Assembly: GCA_007115705.1 (NCBI GenBank)
Contig: QXEO01002092.1
Span: 186,001 to 250,000 of the forward strand
DNA length: 64,000 nt
Origin: Dactylis glomerata
Lineage: Eukaryota > Streptophyta > Magnoliopsida > Poales > Poaceae
Direction: 5' to 3'
A model generated the notes under the pieces. It was not told the DNA's origin. It was given only the letters and a program-made list of their open reading frames with translations, and ran no database searches. Shown here one piece after another: positions 36,954-48,111 of this stretch. The translations under genes and the position numbers were made by a program. Position 1 is the stretch's first letter. Every line of letters starts with the position of its first letter.

Positions 36954-39535
36954 TTCGCACTTTTCTGCGCCTAGCTCAAAGGCGTTAAAGAAAAGCACTC
37001 TTGGGAGATAATCCAATGTTTCTTTACAGTACTTTTTCTTTTATTTGAGTCTTGGAAGTCATTACTACTGTAATGACCACTCCTTATCTTGTTTATTTCG
37101 TTTTTGTGCCAAGAGAAGCCTCTAATTCGAGTGAGGTAAAGATTTGGGAAAATCGCTGTCCTGAAACTGTTTTCGGTGCTGCACCATAAAAATTCGTATA
37201 AAATCACTGTATATCCTTTGGACCTGAAATTTCTTGTGCTTATGCCCCAGGTTATATCCAAACTTTCGTTAGTTGAACACTTTTTGATTTGATCAACAGA
37301 AAATCCCTCAAAAATTCGTCCTTTGTCAGCTGTTCAGTTTTGACAGATTTCTGCCAATATTTGTTTTTGCCACTTTATTGCTTTCTTTTGAGTTCTTTTT
37401 GATTATGGAACTCTTGGGGAAGTTGCTACAGTAGTATATACTTTATATGTGGTGGTTTTGAGTTGAAACCTGAAGTTAAAAGAGGTTGAATATATTTTAT
37501 GCTTACACTAATGTTGCTAATAGAATTGTGTTTAGTTTTGTATGAAGGAAGTTTTCAAGTGTAGGGATTGGAGAATGATGAGATGAGTTGAAGAATGGAA
37601 AAAAGCTCAAGCTTGGGGATGCCTAGCACCCCAAGAAATATCCAAGAAGTACAAGCGTCAAAGCTTGGGGATGCCCCCGAGGCACCCCTTCTTCATCGGC
37701 AAAAATCAGGTCACCTTTCAAAACACTATATTTTTATTGCTTCATGCACTATGTGTTTTTCTTGGAGCGTCAGTTGTTTTAGTTTTCTTAGTTTGCTTAG
37801 TTTGTTTGTTTGCTGCAATAAATGGTTGGACCCCAACAAATTTCCTTTGGAGGAGATGTACTCGTTTTCATTTGCAAAGAACGCTCTAGTTTTCACTCTT
37901 ATTTAAAATCGAGCGTTCTACTTTTTCTGCTACTGCTTTTGGTTTTCGTTTTCGCCTTGATTTGCGTTCAGATCTTTTCATATCTTTTCATCAAGGTGTA
38001 TTTTTGCCTCTGGACTTTATTGGTTTTCATCAAAAGAGGTATCTTTAAAAATTTCAAATGGTGTTGGAAAAGAGAAAAAGCTTTGTGCAAAATAGTGGTA
38101 CAAGAAGGAGCTTGTGTAGACTGCGGCTTAGGCTTTTTCATGTCATGCTAGATGTCTTTTTGATAGTATGCTTAGTGGTTTTGCTGTAGCATGACTTGTC
38201 TCAAATAACTGAGATTGCTTAATGAGCCTTTGAAAAATCATGCATTGTTTTTATTATATGGAAGCATTATTTTGGTTTTCTCCTTGATGCTTTATTTGGG
38301 TTGACTTGGCGCATGTTCACACATGTTAGACTCTCACAAAGTCACCTATAGCCTTCATGATCATTTAGTTTTTGACTTTTGATGCCATCTTATGCTTCTT
38401 TTAATGTCGCTTTGTCGCTTTGCATGATTATGGCCATTATTGCTCTCTTAGTTGGTCGCTCCCAGTCTTTTGCTAGCCCTCACCTTGTACTGAGTATGAG
38501 CTCTACTCGTGCATCCAACTCCTAAAAGCCAAGTTTGCCATTGTGTCCACTATAAATTCCTATGCATGGTATTTGAAAGCCATTCCAAAGTAAAATTTTC
38601 ATGTGCTACCTTTCAAAAACCTTCAAAATACTCCTTGTTTTGTGACACTGTTTTTAGCTCATGGGGACGTAGTGGTCGGATTTGCTATCTTCCATATTGC
38701 TTATTCCAAAAAGAAAAAGAAAAAGGAAAAAAATAAAAGAAAAAAGGCACTCCTCCATGGTATGTGAATGTTGGTGGGCACCCGATGGAATCGGTTAGCC
38801 ATGGTTTGTGAAAGGAAAAAGGTGGGGAGGAGTGCCAAGTTTTATAAAAAGAGCACCAAAGTGCCAATCTCTCTCTCAAAAACTTGCTTCATTTTTGTAT
38901 GGAAGATAGTAAGAACCCCATTGCCAGTCGTTGACAAAGACAACCACCTCTCAAAATCAAGTTTTTATCTCTGTTTTACAAAATGAAAAGCTCTAGCACA
39001 TGCTAAATCACTGCTTCCCTCTGCGAAGGGCCTTTCTTTTACTTTTATGTTGAGTCACCACCTTCTTTCTTTATGCACCACTAAGAGAGCATAGTTGTCA
39101 TTCTTAGTGTGATATGCATTGTCCCAAGGTTCATTGATTGACTCATAATGATTGGTTTCACTTGTTCTTAAATTATTTGTATCTAGTCGCCCTCTTAAAC
39201 TTTGAGGTGTCCTATGCATTTATGTTTTGCTCTCCATGAAGGACAAGCTAAAAACCACTTGTATATTTTTCCTTATGATTTGAACACACGTTTGACTTTC
39301 ATTGTTTCATTACCATGATCTTTTGTTTGTGTTCATTTGCATGTTTACAACATGGTTGCTAAGTTCTTATTATCATGATTATATCTTCATGCCCATGTTT
39401 TAAGTTCTATTGATCCCAGCTCACCAATGCTTACATATATGATCAAGATTGTGTAGGTGCATGTCACCTCAAAAATTATTCTTTTGTTATCACTTACCTA
39501 CTCGAGGACGAGCAGGAGTTAAGCTTGGGGATGCT
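36954..39535 (+). other. 3' non-coding region of element G
   Basis: About 2.6 kb of the shared 3' region. Polypurine-like boxes AAGCTTGGGGATGCC lie near 37611 and 37662; the terminal box is at about 39520, next to the 3' LTR. The ORFs at 37595-37906 and 37822-38151 recur in H only because this region is shared, and are not considered genes. Confidence 0.75.
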
Positions 39536-41246
39536 TGATACGTCTCAAATGTATCTATAATTTTTGATGCTCCATGCTTTGTTTTACACCATTTGCCTAT
39601 TGTTTCGTTACACTTAGTGGCATTTTTATACATTTTCCGGAACTAACCTATTAACGAAGTGCCACAGTGCCAGTTTCCTATTTTCTGCTATTTTTGTGTT
39701 TCAGAAGTGATACACAGGAAATATTCTCGGAATTGGACGAAACAAGTTTCTAAAGTCATATTTCACCGGGGAGCTCCCAAACATCCGAAGACCTGACGGA
39801 GGGGGGCCACGTGGCCCCCACATAGGGGCAGCGCGGCCTAGCCCCTGGCCACGCCACCCCCATGTGAGGCCGCGTGGCTCCACCTCTGACAGCCCCCCTT
39901 CGCCTACATATACCCCCTGACGAGAAAAATCTAAGGGCCCGATCAGTTTTCTAGAATACATCACGATCCGCCGCCGCCGTCGACTCAAAGATCGGGAGGG
40001 TCCAGAAGCTCTTCCCGGCACCCTGCCGGAGAGGGGAATCACCACCAAAGGTCTCCTTCATCGCCATGATTGCCTCCGGAGCGATGAGTGAGTAGTCTAC
40101 CTTGGACTATGGGTCCATAGCAGTAGCTAGATGGTTGTCTTCTCCACCATGTGCTTCTTGTTTAGATCTCATGAGCTGCCCTACATGATTGAGATCACCG
40201 TTATGTAATTCTATGATGTTGGTTTGTTGGGATCCGATGAATATTAGTGTTTATGATTAAGTCGCTGCACTGAATTATATCTTATATTATCTCTATGATG
40301 TTTATGATCTTGCATGCTCTCCGTTGTTAGTAGCTATCTTGGCCGAGTAGTTGCTAGTGACTCCAAGAGGGGGTATTTATGCTCGATAGTGGGTTCATGT
40401 CTCTATTTCACCTGGGGGAGTGACAGAAACCTCTAAGGTGGTAGATGTGCTGTTGCTACTAGGGAGAAAACAACATTCATATGCTCAAGGGCATATGCTT
40501 TGTTTACATTACACACTTTGCTTAATGCAATTATCTGTTGTTCGCAACTTTATACTTCTAGGGTGTTCGGATTGATATCCCCGGGGGTGGATTATTAGTC
40601 ATAGATGCAGTTGGATGTCGGTCTATGTATTTTGTTGTAATGCCCAGAGTAAATCTCATAGTGATCTTCTTGACATATCACGTTAGCTCTATTCTATCAA
40701 TTGCCCAACTGTAATTTGTTTACCCAGCATGTTATTTTATCTATGGAGAGACACCACTAGTGAACTGTGGACCCCGGTCCTATTTTAATCATATTGCAAT
40801 CACCTGTTTACTTTTCCCGCACTATTTACTTTACTCGCATATACTCTACTGTTTTCCACTCGATACGCTCATAACCTTTGTTTCAAGCAAACCGGTGAGA
40901 TTGACAACCTCATCGCAAGTTGGGAACAAAGAATTTGTTTGTGTGTGTGCAGGTTCCGCGTTGCTATTGGCAGAAGACGAGTCAACAAGAATCGTTAACG
41001 GCGCCCTTGTTGGAGTGTCATTAAGCCAGTCTGTATCTCCTTCAGTCGTCATTGTCTCCCTTCTCCTGAACGATAAACCTTGGTTTCATAACTGAGGGAA
41101 AACTAGCCGCTACACTCTTCATACCTTCCTCTTGGGGTTCCCAATGGGCTGGTCAATCACCACGCACAAGGACATCTGCTCCCACGTCAACTATACGCCA
41201 TCAATAATTTTCTGGCGCCATCAACCATTCACAAGTGTAGGGATCA
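39536..41246 (+). repeat. 3' LTR of element G
   Basis: A 1,711-bp direct repeat of 34188-35900, including the hairpin (about 39810-39869) and the primer-site relic (41207-41222). It ends GGGATCA and is followed by ACAAC. Confidence 0.9.
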
Positions 41247-41251
41247 ACAAC

Positions 41252-41841
41252 CACCTCTCAAAACCAATTTTTATCTCTCTGCTTTACAAATGAAAAGCTC
41301 TAGCACATGTTTAATCACTGCTTCCCTCTGCGAAGGGTCTTTCTTTTACTTTTATGTTGAGTCACCACCTTCTTTCTTTATGCACCATTAATAGAGCATA
41401 GTTGTCATTCTTAGTGTGATATGCATTGTCCCAAAGTTCATTGATTGATTCATATTGTTGGTTTCACTTGTTCTTAAATTATTTCTATCTAGTCGCCCTC
41501 TTAAACTTGAAGGTGTCCTATGCATTTATGTTTTGCTCTCTTTGAAGGACAAGCTGAAAGCCACTTGTATGTTTTTCCTTATGATTTGAACACACGTTTG
41601 ACTTTCATTGTTTCATTTTCATGATCTTTTGTTTGTGTTCATTTGCATGTTTACAACATGGTTGCTAAGTTCTTATTGTCAAGATTATATCTTTCATGCC
41701 CATATTTTAAGTTCTATTGATCCCAGCTCACAAATGCTTATATATATGATCAAGATTGTGTAGGTGCATGTCACCTCAAAAATTATTCTTTTGTTATCAC
41801 TTACCTACTCAAGGACGAGCAGGAGTTAAGCTTGGGGATGC
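41252..41841 (+). other. Element F 3' non-coding region, second part, with polypurine tract
   Basis: F's 3' region resumes after G and ends in TTAAGCTTGGGGATGC directly before its 3' LTR. No gene is supported. Confidence 0.75.
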
Positions 41842-43379
41842 TGATACGTCTCCAACGTATCTATAATTTTTGATGCTCCATGCTTGTTTTTACACCATTT
41901 ACCCGATGTTTCGTTACACTTTGTGGCCCTTTTATGCGATTTCTGGAACTAACCTATTGACAAGATGCCACAGTGCCAGTTCCCTATTTTTAGCTATTTT
42001 GTGTTTCAGAAGTGATACACAGGAAATATTCTCAGAATTGGACAAAACAAAAGCCAAAAGTCTTATTTTCCCTGGGAGCATCCAGACATCCAAAGAGAGG
42101 AAGGAGAGGGGCCACAGGCCTCCCTCACACAGGGCTGGCGTGGCCCAGGCCCTGGCCACGCCACCCTGGTGTGAGGGGACCCTGGCAGCCCTCTGACATC
42201 GCCCCTTCATCTATATAAAGCCTCAGGACGGAAAACCCTAGGGGATTCGGCAATTTTCCAGAAAGAGTTCCGCAGCTCCACCGCCACCACCGATGAATTT
42301 TTGGGGACAGAAGTCTCTATTCTGGCACCCTGCCGGGATGGGGAAGTGCCCCCGGAGCCATCTCCATCGGTCTCCATCGCCATCTCCGCCATCTCCATCA
42401 ACCTCACTGCCATCTCCATCAACCTTGCTGTCTCCTATGATGAGAGGAGAGTAGTTCATCCCCGGGGCTGAGGGCTCTACCGGTAGCTATGTGGTTCACC
42501 TCTCTCTCCCATGATGTGATCTTTATGTGATTGTGAGCTTTGTATCATGTTGAACAAGTAGATGTTATTATTCAGATATTATGTGTACTCTAGTGGTGAT
42601 TATTAAAGTAATCTATTCCTCCTGCTATGGTGTAACGGTAACAGTGCGTGCATCATGGTGGTACTTGGTTTAGGCTATGATTGTGATCTCTTGTGGATTA
42701 TGAGAATAATTATTGCTATGATAGTTTGAGTGATCTATTCCTCCTTTCATGGTGTAATGGTGACAGTGTGTGCACCGTGTTAGTACTTGGTCTAAGTTGC
42801 AATGATATCTATCTTGAGTTGTGCTTTGATTTGGGTATCTCTATGAGTGGTGTTTGTCAAGTACTTGATGAACTTTAAGGGGTGCTTCTGTAGCCACTAC
42901 ACAATGATTAGTGTTATTCAATAGGAGAGCAATTCAGAGTGCCCTAGCAAAGAGAAGTTATTTGTTCAATTATGTTATATTGTTGGGAGTGTGTCCACTA
43001 GTGAAAGTATGATCCCTAGGCCTTGTTTCCAAGCTTTGCACACCATTTACTTGCTATTTTGTTACTTGTTTGCTCGCAGCGATATTTATTTCGCGTCACG
43101 TTTGCTACTTATAATCATCTATACCGCTTGTATTTCACTATCTCTTCGCTGAACTAGTGCACCTATACATCTGACAAGTGTATTGGGTGTGTTGGGGATA
43201 CAAGAGACTTTCTGTATCATAATTGTAGGGTTGCTTGAGAGGGATAGCTTTGACCTCTAACCTTCCTGAGTTCGATAAACCTTGGGTGATCCACTTAAGG
43301 GAAACTTGCTGCTGTTCTACAAACCTCTACACTTGGAGGCCCAACAAGTGTCTACAAGAATAGAAGTGCGTAGACATCA
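41842..43379 (+). repeat. 3' LTR of element F
   Basis: A 1,538-bp repeat of 29615-31151 with TATATAAA at 42212-42219 and the GC hairpin at about 42122-42176. It ends AGACATCA and is followed by TTCAT, the altered copy of the target duplication. Confidence 0.92.
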
Positions 43380-43384
43380 TTCAT

Positions 43385-43819
43385 GTCCGACACCATCAGT
43401 CAAAGTGTTGAGGTCGTCGTCGATGTCCTCGACCATTTCTTCTCTTCTTTGCATGGTTAAACGCATCTAGTTCATATCTATCTAATGCGTCTGGTCTCGC
43501 CTCATGCAGTTCTTTGTGGACGTCGATCTCATCTCGGCACCCCGCAGGCCACCTCCTCCGTGCCATCGCTGTAGAGCACCGTTTAAAAATCTAATCCTAC
43601 CCATGTATTGCCCCTTGTATCAGCATCATGGCCCCACTTGTCATTCAATATACCGAAGCCCTACTCATCCGCGTTTTGGTCAGGGATACGGTGATGCTTA
43701 TGGTTAAACAAAGATGGATGCTCTGATGTGTCTTTCCAGGCTCTACCTAGCCCCACTAGTCAGCAGATAACGGTCAAAGTTGTTGACCCATTGGGCAACC
43801 AGCCGTTCTAGCACTTGTT
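43385..43819. other. Right arm of the MULE, no gene recognised
   Basis: The MULE resumes after element F. The arm is GC-richer than its surroundings and contains short ORFs with no recognisable similarity. It may include another captured fragment; I see no domain. Confidence 0.5.
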
Positions 43820-43919
43820 AGGGTTTCAGACAAGGGCTTGGACAAAACTGAGGAAAAACTAAGGAGCTGGAGAAAACTGAGTACAACTAAGGACCCGAGG
43901 GCATGAAAATAGAAATCCC
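43820..43919 (-). repeat. Right terminal inverted repeat of the MULE
   Basis: The reverse complement of this 100-bp segment begins GGGATTTCTATTTTCATGCC and matches 25180-25279 at about 90 per cent. It is followed by ATAGTACTA at 43920-43928. Confidence 0.9.
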
Positions 43920-43928
43920 ATAGTACTA

Positions 43929-45586
43929 ATGGTACAACAATTATTAACCTTAGAATTGGTACCAAAAAGATTTTCAATATCAAAAGTAGAGTGCTTTTCC
44001 CAATCATGATCACTAACATAGGTAACAGGCATGGAAACATCATCCCAATCAGAATTATCATAATCTATAGCAGGATCATAATGCTTAGGGGAAGATACCA
44101 TGTCCTCTCGCCTTTTACTCATCTTCTTCTTCTTCATACTCTTCTTACTCTCTCCTTTAGGAGGGAGAGAATTGAAGGGCATCTTCTCCACATATCCTTT
44201 AGGAGGGAAAGGCATCTTCTCCACATAATCTAGTTTACTGATAGAATCAACAGAAGAAACTTTGGAGGAGTCTTCCTCTCTATTAATAAGATAAAAACAT
44301 CTATCAGTCCTGTCATAGCTTGGCAAAACATCATGTTTTATAAGGTTTTGTATGTAAGTATTTGCGAGGCAATCTTTAACACAATAGAGATGACAACCAC
44401 GAAGGGTGCTATTAATATCAACATCATTCATATCTACCAAACAAAATCTTTCTAGATATCTCTTCACACGCCAAGAACAAAGTGAGCTCATCATGCTGAT
44501 TGAGAGTAATCTTGTCATCACAATACAAACTTGCGGTACTAGAAGAGTAACTATTAGGGCTTGAGCATTGGAAATTAAAATGACCTATGTCATCGCAATG
44601 TTTATAAAGAAAAGGCTAAAGCTTACAAACCTTTTTACCGAGCTCGCCTATAGCCTTGTACCACATTCGGGTTTCTTCATTTGCGTGGTGGACACAATAA
44701 TATTCCTTGTTGTGACTCTGTTCACAAGGTCTATGTACTCCACAAAAATTAACATGCTTATAGGAAATAGGACTTTCAGAGGTTCAAGCATGTTTATTGC
44801 AATCATCAACAACAATATCACTTTCTATACAAGTGTCCTTAAAAGGTTCATGATACACGTCCCCATTTCCCTTGGGAACATTAATATGAGAAGCAAAGGC
44901 TTTAAAACAATCAATCATAATTTGAGGATCAAGACCATACTTAGCACTAAGCTCTTGAAAATCAGTAGTTTTAGCGAAAGACTTAAAACAATCAAACTCG
45001 TAATTTATACCTGGTCCTTTACTTTTGTCGCTATCCCAATCTTCAATATTGTTTTGAATTGTTTCAAGCAGATCCCACTTGGTGTTGACATCCTTGCTTG
45101 TGAAAGACCAATCAAAGCATGCATCTAGATAGTCCTTGTAATATCCTAAAAGCCTTGCATAAAAATTACTAATAACAATATTACAAGGAAGATCATGAAT
45201 AGGGCATTTGTGCATTAGAAACTTCAATCTTCCCCACACTTGGGCAATGCTTTCTCCCTCATGCGGATGAAAATTATAAATGTAGTTCCTATCTTTATAA
45301 ACCTCACTAGAAGGATAGAATTTAGAATAAAAGAGAGGTACAATTTCCTCCCAGTCAATAGATCGACCATTCTTCAGTGTTTTATACCATTCCTCAGCTC
45401 TGCCTTTCAGTGATAAAGAGAATAGCTTCTTCTTAACTCGGTTCATTGAAATACCTGCACACTTGAACAACTCGCATAATTCATGTATAAAAAGCAAATG
45501 ATCACCAGGATGGACAGTTCCATCTCCTAAATAGCAGTTATCCATAGCACGTTCAACAATCTTCATAGGTATTTTAAAAGGATGAG
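43929..45586 (-). pseudogene. Element D ORF, N-terminal part: Gag, zinc-knuckle remnant and linker
   Basis: On the minus strand the visible Gag begins at 45586 with PFKIPMKIVERAMDNCYLGD, its first residues being cut away by element C. It contains a retrotransposon Gag core (LFSLSLKGRAEEWYKTLKNG, then FYSKFYPSSEVY and GESIAQVWGRLK) and runs to a stop at 44784. The Gag is clearly homologous to that of C. Past this stop, in other frames, a CX4HX4C core CDDIGHFNFQC (about plus 44600-44635) is a zinc knuckle whose first cysteine is replaced by tyrosine. From 44521 a frame with a Lys/Glu-rich linker (KKSMKKKKMSKRRED) is open up to the MULE at 43929, and it continues in frame at 25179. The element is broken by at least one frameshift and stops. 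A protein combining Gag with the HDAT/HRKW block is implied; its role is unknown. Confidence 0.7.
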
Positions 45587-47095
45587 TGATACGTCCAATT
45601 TGCATCACTATTTTGTATAATAATTTACTGTTATTCATTGATATATTTCATATTTAGATACGATACTTATGTTATTTCCTTTGTTTTCACATGTTTGATG
45701 ATCATCAGAGGAGTTGCTGCCGGAGTCAGGATTCTGCTGGAAAAAGGACCATCAAGAGACCATATTTTGAAGATCAGAAAAATTCCGGAAAAATACCCAG
45801 AAATTATATTTTCTCAGAAGACTCAGGAAGCCAGAAGGGGGAGTCAAGAGGAGCCAGGGGGCTCCACACGCTAGGGCGGCACGGGCCCACCCCTGGCCGC
45901 GCCAGTCCTACATGAGGCCACCCTGGCCCACGTCTGGTCTTGCCCCTCCGCGTACATCATCATCCCCAAAAACCTAAGTCAGGGGGAGGCTCAGAATTAG
46001 ACATCGCCGCCTCTGCGGGGCGGAAAACACCAGAGAGAGAAAAGCTCTCCGGTAGGCAGAAATCTACCGAGGAAATTCCTTCCCAGAGAGGGGAGATCGT
46101 CACCATCGTCATCACCATCGCACCAGACTTTATCGGGATCATCATCATCATCATCTCTATCACCAGCACCTTCATCTCCACCATCACCATACCATCCCGC
46201 TGTAACATCTTGAGTTGGATCTTGTTATATTCATAGGGAAAACTTTCCTGGTGTTGATTACTCTTGTAGTTGATGCTATTGAGTGGAACCGTTGAGTTAA
46301 GGTTTATGTTCAGATTGTTATTTACCATTATTTCACCTTTGATCATGATCCATATGATGTCTTGTGAGTAGTTCATTTAGTTCTTGAGGACATGGGAGAA
46401 GTCAAGATGTTAGTAGTGAATTATTGTTGAGAAATATTTAATGGTTTGATATTGTTGTGGTGCTATTTCACTAGTGGTGTCATGTGAACATCGACTACAT
46501 GATACTTCACTATTTATGGGCCTAGTGAGATGCATTGTGTATTTGGCTACCAATTGTGGGGTTGCTGGAGTGACAGAAACCTAAACCTCTATTGGAAAAC
46601 TATTGCACCAGGGAGCGTAGGATCTTAGAGTTTAAGGCTGTGGTTAGATTTATCTTAATTACTTTCTTGTATTTGTGGATGCTTGCAAGGGGTATAATCA
46701 CAAGTGTGTATTTATCCTAGTAAGGGTAGTGCACTAGCACAGGTTCACCCCCATAACACCTATCAAACCAATAAATACTATTGGCTCTATGAAGCGAAAG
46801 CTCTTGACTGAAACTCCTGTGTATCCTCGAGAACGTTTGGTTATTATAAGTACACAACCGGCTTGTCCTTCGCTAAAGAAAGGATTGGGCCACTTGCTGC
46901 AATTGTTACTACTATATTTTATTTACTCGCACTTTATTTACTCGTATTACCAAATACCCCTGAAAACCTGTCTGCTAGTATTTATAGTGATTTCTTGATC
47001 AAAACCGCTCATCAACACATTCTGCTCCTCATTGGGTTCAACACTCTTATTTATCGAAAGTACTATGATACACCCCCTATAATTGTGGGTCATCA
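45587..47095 (+). repeat. 5' LTR of element C
   Basis: A 1,509-bp LTR from TGATACGTCCAATTTGC to GGGTCATCA. It carries the GC hairpin at about 45863-45917 and a (CAT)n-rich stretch near 46130-46195 in its transcribed part. No canonical TATA box is obvious; GCGTACATCATC near 45950 occupies the place. Confidence 0.9.
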
Positions 47096-47106
47096 AGACT
47101 ATTTTC

Positions 47107-47123
47107 TGGCGCCATTGCTGGAG
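47107..47123 (+). other. Primer binding site of element C
   Basis: TGGCGCCATTGCTGGAG has three mismatches to the tRNA-Asp complement. It lies 11 bases after the LTR end, the same spacing as in the sibling elements. Confidence 0.8.
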
Positions 47124-47209
47124 AGTGTAGCGCTATTGAAGAGTGGAATTGGTAAAGGTAACCGTCGCTGTGAGTATTGTTTTTATTTTGTCTTCTATTT
47201 TACTCTGCT

Positions 47210-48111
47210 ATGGAGAACTCTCCATTTGGTTTCCTATTTGGAAACACAACAACTACTACTACTGCTGCACATGCAGAGGGACCACCACCGCCACTGCCTG
47301 CTGAAATTGATCCTTTTAAAATACCTATGAAAATTGTTGGGCGAATTATGGATAACTGCTATTCAGGAGATGGAACTGTCCATCCGGGTGATCACTTATT
47401 ATTTATACATGAATTATGCGAGTTGTTCAGATGTACAGGTATTTCACCAAGCCAGGTCAAGAAGAAATTATTCTCGTTATCATTGAAAGGCAAAGCTGAA
47501 GAGTGGTATCGACTACTCCAAGATGGTCCATCTATGGCATGGGAGGATATTGTGCCTCTCTTTTATTCCAAGTTTTATCCTCCAAGTGAAATTCATAAAG
47601 ACCATAACCAGATATATAATTTTTGGCCTCATGATGGAGAGAGTATTGCTCAAGCGTGGGGGAGATTGAAGTTACTAATGCTCAAATGCCCCATTCATGA
47701 GCTCCCCAATAATATTGTTATTAATAATTTTTATGCGCGGCTTACTCTTCCTAATAAGGATTATTTGGATGCTTCTTGCTTTGGATCATTTACTCATATG
47801 AAAGAAGATGCCAAGTGGAAACTTCTTGACCGTATACAAGAAAATGCTGAAGGATGGGAAAATGACAAAGGTAGGAAGTCAGGTATAAACTATGATTATG
47901 AATGCATTAAATCTTTTATGGGGACCGATGACTTTCATAGTGTTAGCGCTGCTTATGGTCTTGATTCTCAAATACTTGCTAATTGTTTTAAGGCCTTTGC
48001 CTCTTATATTGATGTTCCAAAAAAAATTGGAACAAATATCATGCACCTTATAAAGATTCTATTAATCATATTCCTGCTGTAGCTACTGAAGTTTGTACTG
48101 TTGATAGCATT
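47210..48111 (+). pseudogene. Element C gag, frameshifted
   Basis: I chose the ATG at 47210 (MENSPFGFLFGN) because upstream codons lie in the leader. A Pro-rich segment (GPPPPLPAEIDP) leads into a retrotransposon Gag core: PFKIPMKIVGRIMDNCYSGD, LFSLSLKGKAEEWYRLLQDG, FYSKFYPPSEIH and GESIAQAWGRLK, at residues about 30-190. The Gag assembles the virus-like particle around element RNA. The frame is lost in a run of eight A at 48019-48026, and the continuation lies in the frame that becomes the protease at 48112. No zinc knuckle is visible. Confidence 0.85.

Larger units (their letters stand above)
34188..41246 (+). mobile_element. Element G: Athila-like element with a shortened gag-protease ORF and no polymerase
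   Basis: A 7,059-bp insertion with a perfect duplication ACAAC (34183-34187 and 41247-41251). LTRs are 1,713 and 1,711 bp and differ at a few per cent by eye. The primer site is a diverged tRNA-Asp type. The only coding region is a reduced gag-protease ORF. It is the innermost of the four-level nest. Confidence 0.9.
29615..43379 (+). mobile_element. Element F: non-autonomous Athila-like LTR retrotransposon, interrupted by G
   Basis: F is complete, with LTRs of 1,537 and 1,538 bp, a tRNA-Asp primer site and a polypurine box AAGCTTGGGGATGC before the 3' LTR. The flanking duplication is TTCGT (29610-29614) on the left and TTCAT (43380-43384) on the right, one change that fits deamination of a CpG. 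Without element G it is about 6.7 kb. It encodes one ORF of unknown function and no polymerase. LTR divergence by eye is a few per cent. Confidence 0.88.
25180..43919. mobile_element. Mutator-like transposon (Pack-MULE) carrying F-box/DUF295 and B3 gene fragments
   Basis: The element is bounded by a perfect 9-bp duplication ATAGTACTA (25171-25179 and 43920-43928) and by 100-bp terminal inverted repeats that agree at about 90 per cent. A 9-bp duplication with long inverted repeats is the mark of Mutator-like elements. Its own length is about 5.0 kb once element F is removed (25180-29614 plus 43385-43919). No transposase (mudrA-type) is found. It carries two pseudogenes of plant origin in opposite orientations, so it fits a Pack-MULE. 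It landed inside the open reading frame of element D. Confidence 0.88.
13538..45586 (-). mobile_element. Element D: Athila-like Gypsy element, minus orientation, heavily interrupted, 5' end outside window
   Basis: D is the container for most of the window. Its own sequence is 13538-15262, 22287-25179 and 43929-45586. It runs from a 3' LTR (13538-14970) through a long 3' non-coding region to an ORF region with Gag, a zinc-knuckle remnant and a conserved C-terminal block. No RT or integrase remains in the visible part, and none is expected because Gag is followed directly by the C-terminal block and the 3' region. Three insertions (E, the MULE, C) are each marked by a target duplication or sharp border. 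The 5' LTR, leader and first part of gag lie beyond element C, off the right edge. D joins a C-type Gag to an F-type LTR, so it appears mosaic. Confidence 0.8.

Noticed and set aside
37595..38151. ORFs of 103-109 codons recurring at 32841-33206 and 56764-57327
   Set aside because: They come from the shared 3' non-coding region, include polypurine boxes translated by chance, and are broken differently in each copy.
45587..45638. Extension of the minus-strand Gag ORF upstream of 45586
   Set aside because: Those codons read through the LTR of element C in antisense; the true Gag start lies beyond the insertion, off the window.
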